DNA from: Sphingomonas psychrotolerans
Lineage (GTDB): Bacteria > Pseudomonadota > Alphaproteobacteria > Sphingomonadales > Sphingomonadaceae
Direction: 5' to 3'
Assembly: GCF_002796605.1 (NCBI RefSeq)
Contig: NZ_CP024923.1
Coordinates: 2,707,001-2,771,000, forward strand
DNA length: 64,000 bases
The translations under genes and the position numbers were made by a program. Under the pieces are notes generated by a model. It ran no database searches and was not told where the DNA came from. It worked only from the letters and a program-made list of their open reading frames with translations. Of this stretch, positions 8,299-15,204 are shown piece by piece (positions within the stretch are counted from its first letter, which is position 1; each line of letters opens with the position of its first letter).

Positions 8299-8371
8299 CT
8301 GGCGAAGCGACGCAGGCACATGCCCGGCAAGCGACGGCGGGCCGGCCGGACGCCGTCCGCGCCAGCTGTGC

Positions 8372-9238
8372 TCAAACGTAATGCGGTTCGCCGCGCTCGC
8401 GCAATTCCTCATAATGGACCAGCGCCGGCTCGGGCCCGAGCTGCACCGGCTCGCCGCCGCGGAATGCCCATTCGCCGCGGTCGCAATCCTCGGCGCGGAC
8501 ATAGCCGTTGATGTAGAGCCTGCGCTGGTGATCCGACCGGTTGGTCCCCGATCCGTGGACCAGATAGGGGTTCCACAACGCCAGGTCGCCCGGCTCGAGC
8601 ACCAGATCGAAGGCCTCGCCGGGGGAAAGACCCGCCGCGAGCAACACATCGTCGGCCATCGCATTGCCGAGCACTTCGGTCGCGGTGTCGAGATCGATGT
8701 CGCCTGCCAGATGGGTGCGGGGCAAAAAGCGCATGCAGCCCGATTCCGGTGTATGCGGGTCGATCGCGAGGCCGGTCTGGACATAGGAAGTGCCGAGATT
8801 GCGATAGCATGGGTCGGGCTTGCGGAAGCGCGAATCCTGGTGCCACGCGAAATCGCCGGTCCCGCCGGGCGTCTTCCAGTGGAGCTGGTTGATGATCTGC
8901 TTGATATCGCCGCCGATCAGCGGCAGCAGCATCGCCGCGAAGCGCGGATCGAGCCGCACCCGGTTCAACACCGGCTGATGATAAGACGGCCATTGCACCA
9001 TCCGCACCAGCGGCTCGCCGCCCTCCTGTGGTGCGACATTGTAGAACAGATTGCCGTGGCGGAAGCTGCGCCCATGCGCGACGCCCTCGGCATGGATCTG
9101 ATCGATCGCGGTGCCGATCTCCTTTACGTCCTCGCGCCCGAAAAAGCCGCGCAGCACCGCATAGCCGTCGCGCCGGAATTTCGCGGCATAATCGCCGTCG
9201 GCGACGCCACTACGCAGCCCAGGCTGTTCGAATCCCAC
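8372..9238 (-). CDS. Phytanoyl-CoA dioxygenase (PhyH) family Fe(II)/2-oxoglutarate oxygenase
   Basis: The iron-binding HxD is WHQD (in GDFAWHQDSRF) and the distal His is in YLVHGSGTNRS, about 95 residues later; the following HQRRLYINGY contributes the 2-oxoglutarate-binding Arg. All ligands are present, so the enzyme should be active and hydroxylate a small-molecule substrate with 2-oxoglutarate and O2. The family covers many substrates and nothing here fixes one. I chose the GTG at 9238 (288 residues) because GGAGGAAAAG stands just before it; a TTG at 9316 would add 26 residues (314 in total) and also has a GGAGG nearby. Single gene, same strand as the Fet4-like gene upstream. Confidence 0.85.
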   Translation of the reverse strand: MGFEQPGLRSGVADGDYAAKFRRDGYAVLRGFFGREDVKEIGTAIDQIHAEGVAHGRSFRHGNLFYNVAPQEGGEPLVRMVQWPSYHQPVLNRVRLDPRFAAMLLPLIGGDIKQIINQLHWKTPGGTGDFAWHQDSRFRKPDPCYRNLGTSYVQTGLAIDPHTPESGCMRFLPRTHLAGDIDLDTATEVLGNAMADDVLLAAGLSPGEAFDLVLEPGDLALWNPYLVHGSGTNRSDHQRRLYINGYVRAEDCDRGEWAFRGGEPVQLGPEPALVHYEELRERGEPHYV

Positions 9239-9340
9239 CTTTTCCTCCACGTCCGGACTCTGCAACCTTGGCGCGTCGAGCGGCGTGGCGGCAAGAAGCG
9301 TACGGGCACTCGCCAATGCCCTCCGGCTATGGCGCGAGGG

Positions 9341-9742
9341 TCACCGCCGCCGAAGCAGCCGGCCGATACCCTGATGCGGCTCGGGTGCTTCGCGTCCGCA
9401 TTCGCGTTCGAGCTTGTCGCGGATCGCGATGAGCTCCTTCTCGCCGAGATGCTCGATCCCGATGAACTCGTTGCGGCCATTGTCCAGCGCGCGAATCAGT
9501 TCGTCGAGCTTGGCCTGGATCGCCGCGGCGTCGCGATTCTGCGCGTTCTGGATCAGAAACACCATCAGGAAGGTGACGATCGTCGTACCGGTGTTGATCA
9601 CCAGCTGCCACGTATCCGACCAGCCGAACAGCGGGCCGCTGATCCCCCAGCCCATAACGATCAGGAAGGCGACTGCGAATGACGCCGGCCTTCCTGCCCA
9701 CGCCGCGACCGACTGCGCGAACCGCTCGAACACACCGCTCAT
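9341..9742 (-). CDS. Low-affinity iron permease (Fet4-like) family membrane protein
   Basis: A protein of about 133 residues with two membrane segments: the first around FAVAFLIVMGWGISGPLFGW, the second around LVINTGTTIVTFLMVFLIQ. The signature SDTWQLVINTGTTIVTF followed by QNAQNRD is the conserved core of the bacterial low-affinity iron permease family. A charged C-terminal tail (KLDELIRA, HLGEKELIAIRDKLERE) follows. I start at the ATG at 9742, preceded by GGGAGGGAG; an ATG at 9766 and earlier starts lack an SD. The bacterial members are much shorter than yeast Fet4, and their role in iron uptake is by homology only. Confidence 0.8.
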   Translation of the reverse strand: MSGVFERFAQSVAAWAGRPASFAVAFLIVMGWGISGPLFGWSDTWQLVINTGTTIVTFLMVFLIQNAQNRDAAAIQAKLDELIRALDNGRNEFIGIEHLGEKELIAIRDKLERECGREAPEPHQGIGRLLRRR

Positions 9743-10538
9743 GCCGCTCCCTCCCGATTTCGACATTTGGTAGCGCCGGCAGAGGCGGTGGTCAGCAGCC
9801 CGTGCGCAGGAGGTACGCGCCGCAAGCGCAGACATGCAAAAGGGGACCGGCATTGCTGCCAGTCCCCATGTCACCGGACTTCGGCTGCTGATCCCGAAGG
9901 ACCGCGCTGCCTGGTTTCGGCGGCATGCTCCGCTCGCGCCGGCAAGGGCATGCGAGCTTCGCGTCGGTCACCGGGGCCGGTCGATCCGCCTGTTTCCGAG
10001 GAAACGGGCTTATTTTCCGGCCTTCGGTGGCCCGCTTCATGACTTCGCCCGAAGGCGGAGCCATGGAGCCTTGCTGGACACGATTTCCCGAGCGATCCAT
10101 CGGCTTCGGCTTTCGCTTGCGCGGCACCCTTGGCCTTGGGCTTCTCTCTTCCGGGCGATCCTTCGGTCGATCTGCCGCTTGCGCGGGCCTATCGGCTTCG
10201 GTCTCGACCATCAGGCAGGTCCTTCGCTTCCGCCTGCGCTTGCGCGCCGGCTTCGGCATCCGTTCCGCCCGGCTCCGGCGTCTTCCGATATCGCCGCGAC
10301 GCTTGCGTATCGCCTTGATCCCGTGACTGCCGATGCTCTCGCATCCCCGTCTCGTTCCAGCATGGTTCCCGAAGGCACCTTGCTCGCTCGATCCGTGTAA
10401 GTGGTTGATCCTGCTTTGGTTTCCCGCTGCCGAACCGTCTTCCTTACAAGACTGATGCTGTCACCGATCCCGAGTCGCGCAAAGGACGAAATGATCTCTC
10501 GGGCCTGTGGATAACGTGAATAACGGGGACGGATGCGA
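9743..10538. other. Poorly defined 0.8-kb region with low-complexity, frame-shifted coding traces
   Basis: Two minus-strand frames are open, 9792-10259 and 10211-10588. Neither matches a family I know, and they overlap. The segment around 10170-10260 encodes repetitive charged sequence in two frames: an Arg/Lys/Pro-rich version, and an Ala/Glu-rich version (TDAEAGAQAQAEAKDL) with better third-position GC. A frame change near 10262 would connect the latter to SEDAGAG of the upstream frame. A decayed gene is a reasonable reading but is not proven. Confidence 0.35.
9792..10259 (-). CDS. Uncharacterised basic, low-complexity protein (doubtful)
   Basis: A 155-codon frame encoding a strongly basic product, MPKPARKRRRKRRTCL, then repeated Lys-Pro/Arg-Pro units (RKRKPKPMD) and a Cys-containing end (LLHVCACGAYLLRTGC). 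An inner ATG at about 10211 follows AAGGA and may be the better start. Codon use is poor (many AGA, AGG and CGA), which argues against a conserved gene. It overlaps the region where the Fet4-like gene's longer alternative starts lie. Annotated only so that the stretch is not left blank. Confidence 0.2.
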   Translation of the reverse strand: MPKPARKRRRKRRTCLMVETEADRPAQAADRPKDRPEERSPRPRVPRKRKPKPMDRSGNRVQQGSMAPPSGEVMKRATEGRKISPFPRKQADRPAPVTDAKLACPCRRERSMPPKPGSAVLRDQQPKSGDMGTGSNAGPLLHVCACGAYLLRTGC

Positions 10539-10964
10539 TCATGGCGAACCGGGCGTCCATCCAGGCGGGGCAAGCTCGAAACCGGCAAAGTCGAAACCGG
10601 GGACCACGATGCAGCTCACCAGCGCCCAGCCGGAGCGCGCCTCGGTCGATTGCCAGCGACCCGCCGGCACTCGCCATTGCGGCACATAGCCGCGGGTCAC
10701 GTCGCCGCCGAGCGCAATCGTCTGAATCGCGCCGTCATCCTGCTCGACCCGCAGTTCGAGCGGCGATCCCGCATGCCAGAGCCACAATTCGTCGGCGTCG
10801 ACCCGGTGCCAGTGCGATCGCTGCCCCTCCTCGAGCAGGAAATGGATCGCGGTGCCCGCCGAACGCCCACCTTCCGGCGGTGCCCGCCACGTCTCGCGAT
10901 ACCAGCCGCCCTCGGGATGGGGCGAAAGGCCGAGCGTATCGATGATCGTTCGTGGTGCGTTCAT
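10539..10964 (-). CDS. Cupin domain protein, DUF985 family
   Basis: A 141-residue single-domain cupin. The DUF985 signature is clear: LGLSPHPEGGWYRETWR at the N-terminus, TAIHFLLEEGQRSHWHRVDADELW in the first cupin motif with its metal-ligand-like His residues, and a later SCIVVPGFDFAGFELAPPGW near the end. Start taken at the ATG at 10964 (MNAPRTIIDTLGL), matching the family's N-terminus; the frame is open further upstream but with non-coding-like sequence. The family has a double-stranded beta-helix fold and no settled function. It is divergent from the glycine-zipper gene. Confidence 0.85.
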   Translation of the reverse strand: MNAPRTIIDTLGLSPHPEGGWYRETWRAPPEGGRSAGTAIHFLLEEGQRSHWHRVDADELWLWHAGSPLELRVEQDDGAIQTIALGGDVTRGYVPQWRVPAGRWQSTEARSGWALVSCIVVPGFDFAGFELAPPGWTPGSP

Positions 10965-11082
10965 GTGCCTAATTCCAACGTCAGATGAGCGGCACGTAGT
11001 TTCAGGTTCATGAAACCGCGCGTGGCCGCGGGACGTTTCGCTTACGGTTTCTGCAACTACAATCGATCTATGGGAGTGAATC

Positions 11083-11430
11083 ATGCGTAAGTTCATTATG
11101 GCGCTCAGCGCCGTTGCGGTGGCGATCCCCACCGCCGTTGCCCTTCCGGCCCCCAAGGCCGAAGCCAAGTCGTACGAATATAAGCTGGACACCCAGCGCC
11201 GCCGCAGCACCTATCGTGAATGGCGCGGTCGTGACGGGCGCCGCTATTGCCGCAAGCCCAACGGCACCACCGGTCTGGTCGTCGGCGGCGTCGCCGGTGC
11301 GCTGGTCGGTCGTTCGATCGACACCCGCGGTGATCGCGCCGCCGGCACCCTGCTCGGCGCCGCCGCCGGCGCGCTCGCCGGCCGCGAGATCGAGCGGAGC
11401 ACCGGCAACAATCGCCGTCGCTGCCGCTAA
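11083..11430 (+). CDS. Glycine-zipper 2TM domain protein, exported
   Basis: A 115-residue protein with a signal peptide (MRKFIMALSAVAVAIPTAVA) preceded by GGGAGTGAATC. The mature part has a basic segment with one Cys (WRGRDGRRYCRKPNG) and then the glycine zipper, GLVVGGVAGALVGRSID and TLLGAAAGALAGREIE, two short Gly/Ala-rich membrane-compatible helices as in SlyB/Rickettsia 17-kDa-type proteins. No lipobox Cys is seen, so it is probably a soluble or membrane-inserted periplasmic protein rather than a lipoprotein. The family is linked to envelope integrity; no specific function can be assigned. A long inverted repeat begins 10 bp after its stop. Confidence 0.8.
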   Translation: MRKFIMALSAVAVAIPTAVALPAPKAEAKSYEYKLDTQRRRSTYREWRGRDGRRYCRKPNGTTGLVVGGVAGALVGRSIDTRGDRAAGTLLGAAAGALAGREIERSTGNNRRRCR

Positions 11431-11439
11431 GGCCTGAAG

Positions 11440-11499
11440 CCAGCACGCGGAGCATTAACCTTGGCGCTGTATATGCGCCGCTTATGCTCCGCGTGCTGG
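11440..11499. repeat. Perfect 16-bp inverted repeat spanning a start codon
   Basis: CCAGCACGCGGAGCAT (11440-11455) and ATGCTCCGCGTGCTGG (11484-11499) are exact inverse copies with a 28-bp spacer, and the spacer holds a nested GGCGC-N7-GCGCC. The right arm is the start codon and first codons of the glycosyltransferase gene. In mRNA the start would be buried in a very stable stem. It may end transcription from the glycine-zipper gene, limit translation of the next gene, or both. Confidence 0.7.
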
Positions 11500-12671
11500 T
11501 CCTTTCGACGCTTTTCCCCGACGCCTCGCGTCCCAATTTCGGCATCTTCGTCGAGCGCCAGTCGCTCGCTCTGGCCGAACGCGACGACGTGGCACTTCGC
11601 GTGGTTGCTCCGCTGGGCCTCCCCCCCGCCCCTCTCGATCGCCTGCCGCGCTACCGCGCCATCGCAGCGCTTCCGAAGTCCGAAGACTGGAAGGGGCTGC
11701 AGGTCCGCCGTCCCCGCTTTCGGGTATATCCCGGCACCAACGGCCGCTTTCACGCGCGCGCGCTTGCCGACGCAGTGACCCCGCTGTTGCGCGACATCCA
11801 CCGTGACTTCCCCTTCGACGTGATCGACGCGGAGTTCTTTTTCCCCGACGGCGTCGCCGCGGTCGAGCTCGGCCGCCGTTTCGACGTGCCCGTGTCGATC
11901 AAGGCGCGCGGGTCGGATATCCATTACTGGGCGCGCAACCCGGCAACCGGCGCACAGATCCGCACCGCCGCGCATGCCGCCGACGGCCTGCTTTCAGTCT
12001 CCGAAGCGATGCGCGACGACATGACATCGCTCGGTCTCCCGGGGGATCGCACCGAATGCATCGTGACTGGGGTCGACTTCTCGCGCTTCACTTCCGGCGA
12101 CCGCGCCGAAGCCAAGGCCGCCATCGGCGTCGAGGGCCCGCTGATCCTCTCGGTCGGCGCGCTGATCCCGCTCAAGGGCCATCAGATCGTCATCGATGCG
12201 ATCGCCACCCTGCCGGGCGTCCAGCTCTGGATCGCCGGCGAGGGCCCCTTCCACGCCCAGCTCACCGCGCAGATTGCCCGGCTCGGTCTCGGCAGTCGCG
12301 TACGGTTGCTCGGCTCGGTGCCGCATGTCGAACTTCCGACGCTGCTCACTGCTGCCGACGCGATGGCGCTGGCGTCGGAACGCGAAGGCCTCGCAAATGC
12401 CTGGCTCGAGGCACTCGCGAGCGGTACTCCGGTAGTGATCCCCGACGTCGGCGGCGCGCGGCAGGTCGTGCGGAACGACACCGGTGGCCGCATCGTCGCG
12501 CGCACGCCCGATGCTTTCGCCGGCGCGCTGACGGCGTTGCTTGCCTCTCCCCCGGATCCCGCTGCCGTCCGAGCCACCGTCGCGCCCTTCACCTGGGCGG
12601 CCAATAGCGAACGGCTCCACGGCTTCCTCCAACGGCTCGCGAGCGAGCGTCGGAGCAAAGCCGCCGCCTGA
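11484..12671 (+). CDS. Glycosyltransferase family 4 (GT-B) protein
   Basis: A 395-residue retaining GT-B glycosyltransferase. The N-terminal domain starts MLRVLVLSTLFPDASRPNFG, a typical opening for family members that act on exported polysaccharides or lipid-linked sugars. The C-terminal nucleotide-sugar domain has the conserved ILSVGALIPLKGHQIVIDA, the LWIAGEGP and VRLLGSVPHVELP segments, and the E-x7-E region ASEREGLANAWLEALASGTP with VVIPDVGG. Acceptor and donor cannot be deduced. It does not sit in a polysaccharide cluster. The start codon lies inside a perfect 16-bp inverted repeat, and no SD is visible in the exposed loop, so translation is probably controlled or weak. Confidence 0.85.
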   Translation: MLRVLVLSTLFPDASRPNFGIFVERQSLALAERDDVALRVVAPLGLPPAPLDRLPRYRAIAALPKSEDWKGLQVRRPRFRVYPGTNGRFHARALADAVTPLLRDIHRDFPFDVIDAEFFFPDGVAAVELGRRFDVPVSIKARGSDIHYWARNPATGAQIRTAAHAADGLLSVSEAMRDDMTSLGLPGDRTECIVTGVDFSRFTSGDRAEAKAAIGVEGPLILSVGALIPLKGHQIVIDAIATLPGVQLWIAGEGPFHAQLTAQIARLGLGSRVRLLGSVPHVELPTLLTAADAMALASEREGLANAWLEALASGTPVVIPDVGGARQVVRNDTGGRIVARTPDAFAGALTALLASPPDPAAVRATVAPFTWAANSERLHGFLQRLASERRSKAAA

Positions 12672-12689
12672 TCGATTCGTGGCGCGGGT

Positions 12690-12714
12690 GGAACGAGAGG
12701 CAGGGCGCACCGTT
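12690..12714 (+). promoter_or_regulatory. EcfG-type general stress response promoter
   Basis: GGAAC (12690-12694), a 16-bp spacer and CGTT (12711-12714) match the consensus of promoters read by the alphaproteobacterial general stress sigma factor EcfG. It is about 34 bp upstream of the 70-codon gene at 12748 and is followed within 0.4 kb by the Ala/Lys-rich protein gene in the same direction. Confidence 0.65.
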
Positions 12715-12747
12715 GACCCAGCTCGGGGCGGGTCATGGAGAGACGAG

Positions 12748-12960
12748 ATGGCTGATCACCCAAAGCCCGACAGCGCGATCATCGGGCGCGACGCAGATGC
12801 CGCCGGACAAGTGCCGGATCGCGACGCGCTGACCGACCAGCTGGACCAGACCACCACCGAGGACGCCGGCGGCAATGTCAGCGATACCGGGACCGGCAAG
12901 GCTTGCGAGGGCCTAGAGATAGTGTTCGAGCGCGAGGAAAGCGACGACACGCGCCATTGA
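12748..12960 (+). CDS. Small acidic protein of unknown function, stress promoter
   Basis: A 70-residue very acidic, hydrophilic product (MADHPKPDSAIIGRDADAAG at the start, FEREESDDTRH at the end) with no membrane segment; probably largely disordered. The ATG follows GGAGAGACGAG. I do not recognise the family. A matching EcfG-type promoter directly upstream suggests that it belongs to the general stress regulon, where many small hydrophilic proteins of unknown role are found. The frame is open upstream into the glycosyltransferase gene, but the SD and promoter position favour this start. Confidence 0.6.
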   Translation: MADHPKPDSAIIGRDADAAGQVPDRDALTDQLDQTTTEDAGGNVSDTGTGKACEGLEIVFEREESDDTRH

Positions 12961-13039
12961 CGCCGCCGCGACCGCGATCCGACGTTGACCGACGGGCGTC
13001 GATCCGTGACACTGGCGTCGCGACACGCGGAGGATCTAG

Positions 13040-13603
13040 ATGGCAGGCAAGAAGAAGAAAGACGACAAGGGCGCAACCGGCAAGGGCTCGTTCCTCCCAA
13101 AGAGCATCGCCGGAGTGAAACTCCCCAAATCGGTGCGGGGCAAGCTGAGCGACCTGGCAAAGCACCCGCTCGTCGCCGACATCCTCGCCGCCGGGCTGGT
13201 CGCGATCGCCGCGAAGCTCAAGAACGAGCCCAAGGTTCAGGAGGGTGCCGCCAAGGCAGCGGACGCTGCCGCCAGCACGGCCGAAACCGTGGCGACGGCG
13301 GCTGCCGATGTGGCGACCGCGGTTGCCAAGCCCGTCGTCAAACGCACGCGCAAGACACCGGCAAAGGCGGAAAAGCCCGCCGGCGAAGCTACGGCGAAGC
13401 CGGTGACTCGCCGCACGCGCAAGCCCGCTGCCGCCGCTTCCCCGGCTACGCGCACCCGCAAGGCGCCGGCTGCTACCGCTGAAACCGCGGCCAAGCCGCC
13501 CGCACGTCGCACCCGCAAAACCGCTGATGGCAGCGCCGCCAAGCCGCGCGCGGCGCGCCGCCCCGCTCCAGGCAAACCCACAGCTCCCAAGACACCCGAA
13601 TGA
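13040..13603 (+). CDS. Ala/Lys-rich protein with histone H1-like RTRK repeats
   Basis: A 187-residue protein with a perfect ribosome binding site (GGAGGATCTAG then ATG). Residues 1-15 are lysine-rich (MAGKKKKDDKG); about 20-90 are predicted helical with one hydrophobic stretch (LVADILAAGLVAIAAKL); from about 100 on it is a basic Ala/Pro/Lys tail in which RTRK recurs at residues 102-105, 125-128, 138-141 and 157-160. The tail resembles eukaryotic H1 and bacterial AlgP/HU-tail sequences, so DNA or RNA binding is plausible but inferred from composition. It follows the stress-promoter gene by 79 bp and could be in the same transcript. Confidence 0.7.
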   Translation: MAGKKKKDDKGATGKGSFLPKSIAGVKLPKSVRGKLSDLAKHPLVADILAAGLVAIAAKLKNEPKVQEGAAKAADAAASTAETVATAAADVATAVAKPVVKRTRKTPAKAEKPAGEATAKPVTRRTRKPAAAASPATRTRKAPAATAETAAKPPARRTRKTADGSAAKPRAARRPAPGKPTAPKTPE

Positions 13604-13644
13604 TCCTCCGCTAACGGCGAGGCGGACATAGGAGCGGGGAAAGT

Positions 13645-14280
13645 ATGCGCAGGATCCGTCGTGAGCCGGAACTTCACGGGCCGGGGCATGCGCTCGAACG
13701 GCTGATCTTCTTCTCGGACGCAGTGTTTGCGATCGCGATCACGCTGCTGATCATCGAGATTCACGTGCCCGAAGTGCACGGGCCCGGCAGCGATCGCGAG
13801 TTCCTGATCGCGCTCGCCCGGCTCATTCCGAATTTCATCAGCTTCTTCGTATCGTTTTTCGTGATCGGCTCATTTTGGGCCGGCCATCATCGCGTGTTCG
13901 ATTGCGCGCGCCATTGGGATCCGCGGATCGTCCTCCCCAATCTGGTGCTGCTCTGCACGATCGCGGCGATGCCGTTCTTCACGGCATTATCGTCGGAATA
14001 TTACGGCCACCGCGTGCCGGTCGCATTCTATAGCGGCTGGCTGGCGCTGGCGGCGCTCGCCAATATCTGGCTCCAGCGCGTCGTCACCTCCGCGCCGGTG
14101 GTCGGCGCACAGGTTTCGGCAGAGCAGCGCGGCATGCTGCGCCTGCGCGGCTATGCGACCTTGCTCGGCGCGGTCACCAGCCTGGTCGTCGGCCTGTTCG
14201 TGCCGTTTCTCGGCCAGCCGGCGCTGCTGACCATCTTCGTCTGGCGCGTCCTGCTGCAACGCCTGAACCGGGGCGGTTGA
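13645..14280 (+). CDS. TMEM175-family (DUF1211) potassium channel-like protein
   Basis: A 211-residue membrane protein. The family signature FSDAVFAIAITLL is at residues 23-35 in the first helix, with the conserved Phe-Ser-Asp of the TMEM175 filter helix, followed by EIHVPEVHG. Further hydrophobic segments at about 55-80 (FISFFVSFFVIGSFWAGHH), 93-112, 120-140 and 165-195 give the six-helix single-repeat layout of bacterial members, which form tetramers. Bacterial relatives conduct K+ with weak selectivity. It faces the SapC gene, and a strong hairpin separates the two. Confidence 0.85.
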   Translation: MRRIRREPELHGPGHALERLIFFSDAVFAIAITLLIIEIHVPEVHGPGSDREFLIALARLIPNFISFFVSFFVIGSFWAGHHRVFDCARHWDPRIVLPNLVLLCTIAAMPFFTALSSEYYGHRVPVAFYSGWLALAALANIWLQRVVTSAPVVGAQVSAEQRGMLRLRGYATLLGAVTSLVVGLFVPFLGQPALLTIFVWRVLLQRLNRGG

Positions 14281-14331
14281 AGGACTTCAACCCGCCGACC
14301 AGGACAGCGATTTTCCGAGTTGTTTGGTGAC

Positions 14332-14364
14332 GAGCGCGGCGGCCGAAAGCTGGCCGCCGCGCTC
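14332..14364. terminator. Bidirectional hairpin between convergent genes
   Basis: GAGCGCGGCGGCC (14332-14344), a 7-nt loop and GGCCGCCGCGCTC (14352-14364) form a perfect 13-bp, almost pure GC stem between the convergent TMEM175-like and SapC genes. There is no T tract on either side, so termination is inferred from position and stability. Confidence 0.6.
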
Positions 14365-14373
14365 AGACCATTG

Positions 14374-15153
14374 TCAGGCCGGGTTGACCAGCTGCGGCTG
14401 CGGCATCTTGCCGAGGCGGACCTGGCGACCGAAGATGTCGCGCATCAGCGCCAGCGAGAAGAGATGCGCGTAGATCAACGGCAGCATGCCGTTCTGAACG
14501 ATCTTGCGCAGCTGATCGCCGCGCAATTCGTTGAGCTTGTTCTCGTCGATCATCATGAAGCCGCGATAGATGAAGGGCTGCTCGTTGCCTTCCTGCTGGA
14601 TCGTGACTTCACCGTCGATCAGGATGTTGAGTTCCTTGAGGTCCTTCATGAACATCGCAGTGCGCGCGCCGGCCTGTTCGAACTGCTCGTTGAACTGGAG
14701 AATGTTCTTGGTGGTCTCGGTCGGCTCGCCATTCTCGAACAGCTTGTCGCCGTCCTCGAACGCACCGATCGTGTCCGAAGAAGGATCGAAGCAGAGCGAC
14801 AGCTCGTCGGCATCGGTCCGCAGGCGCGCGAGCAGGTAGGGATAGCGACGGATATAGGCGGGGACGTAGAAGTTCGGCTCGAGCAGCGTGCCTTCATCGT
14901 CGAAGAAGGTGTTCACACCCTCGTTCAGGCCCATCAAAGCGAGCGGAACGGGATCGTCGCCCACCGAGAACACGATCGGCAGGAAGCGCTGGACCAGCGG
15001 GAATTCCTCGACGGTGACCGGCACGGCATGCTGCTTCGCGAGGAAGGGCGCCTTGTCACGAACGCGAATGCGGAAGTCGGCGTGCGTCTGGCTCGAAAGC
15101 GGCTCGAGCTGGTTGTAGAACAACGGAAGCGACTGTTGTGGCGCACTGGCCAT
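14374..15153 (-). CDS. sapC: SapC family protein
   Basis: A 259-residue protein with the SapC-family pattern: LFYNQLEPLSSQTHADFRI near the N-terminus, FPLVQRFLPIVFSVGDDPVP, GLNEGVNTFFDDEG, and PAYIRRYPYLLA in the first half, then FEDGDKLFENGEPTE and the C-terminal IYRGFMMIDENKLNEL. The ATG at 15153 follows AGGAGAGTTTCGG. The name comes from a Campylobacter S-layer-associated protein; in sphingomonads and caulobacters SapC-like genes are often near TonB receptors, and their function is not settled. No signal peptide is seen, so it is cytoplasmic or exported by another route. Confidence 0.85.
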   Translation of the reverse strand: MASAPQQSLPLFYNQLEPLSSQTHADFRIRVRDKAPFLAKQHAVPVTVEEFPLVQRFLPIVFSVGDDPVPLALMGLNEGVNTFFDDEGTLLEPNFYVPAYIRRYPYLLARLRTDADELSLCFDPSSDTIGAFEDGDKLFENGEPTETTKNILQFNEQFEQAGARTAMFMKDLKELNILIDGEVTIQQEGNEQPFIYRGFMMIDENKLNELRGDQLRKIVQNGMLPLIYAHLFSLALMRDIFGRQVRLGKMPQPQLVNPA

Positions 15154-15204
15154 CCGAAACTCTCCTGAGAATGATTGCTGGAAGCGTGAAATTCGCGCGA
15201 AGGT

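Larger units (their letters stand above)
7626..8371. other. 746-bp intergenic region with repeat motifs but no clear gene
   Basis: This gap lies between the start of the porin gene and the end of the PhyH-type dioxygenase gene. Frames within it lack ribosome binding sites and coding-like codon use; one minus-strand frame from an ATG at 8110 (MAKQKQNKSYIASAKKEA, 58 residues) is possible but has no SD. It holds three copies of TTGACTCG (8161-8206), an A7 run at 8221-8227 and two tandem CCAACC hairpins (8253-8298), listed separately. Confidence 0.5.
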
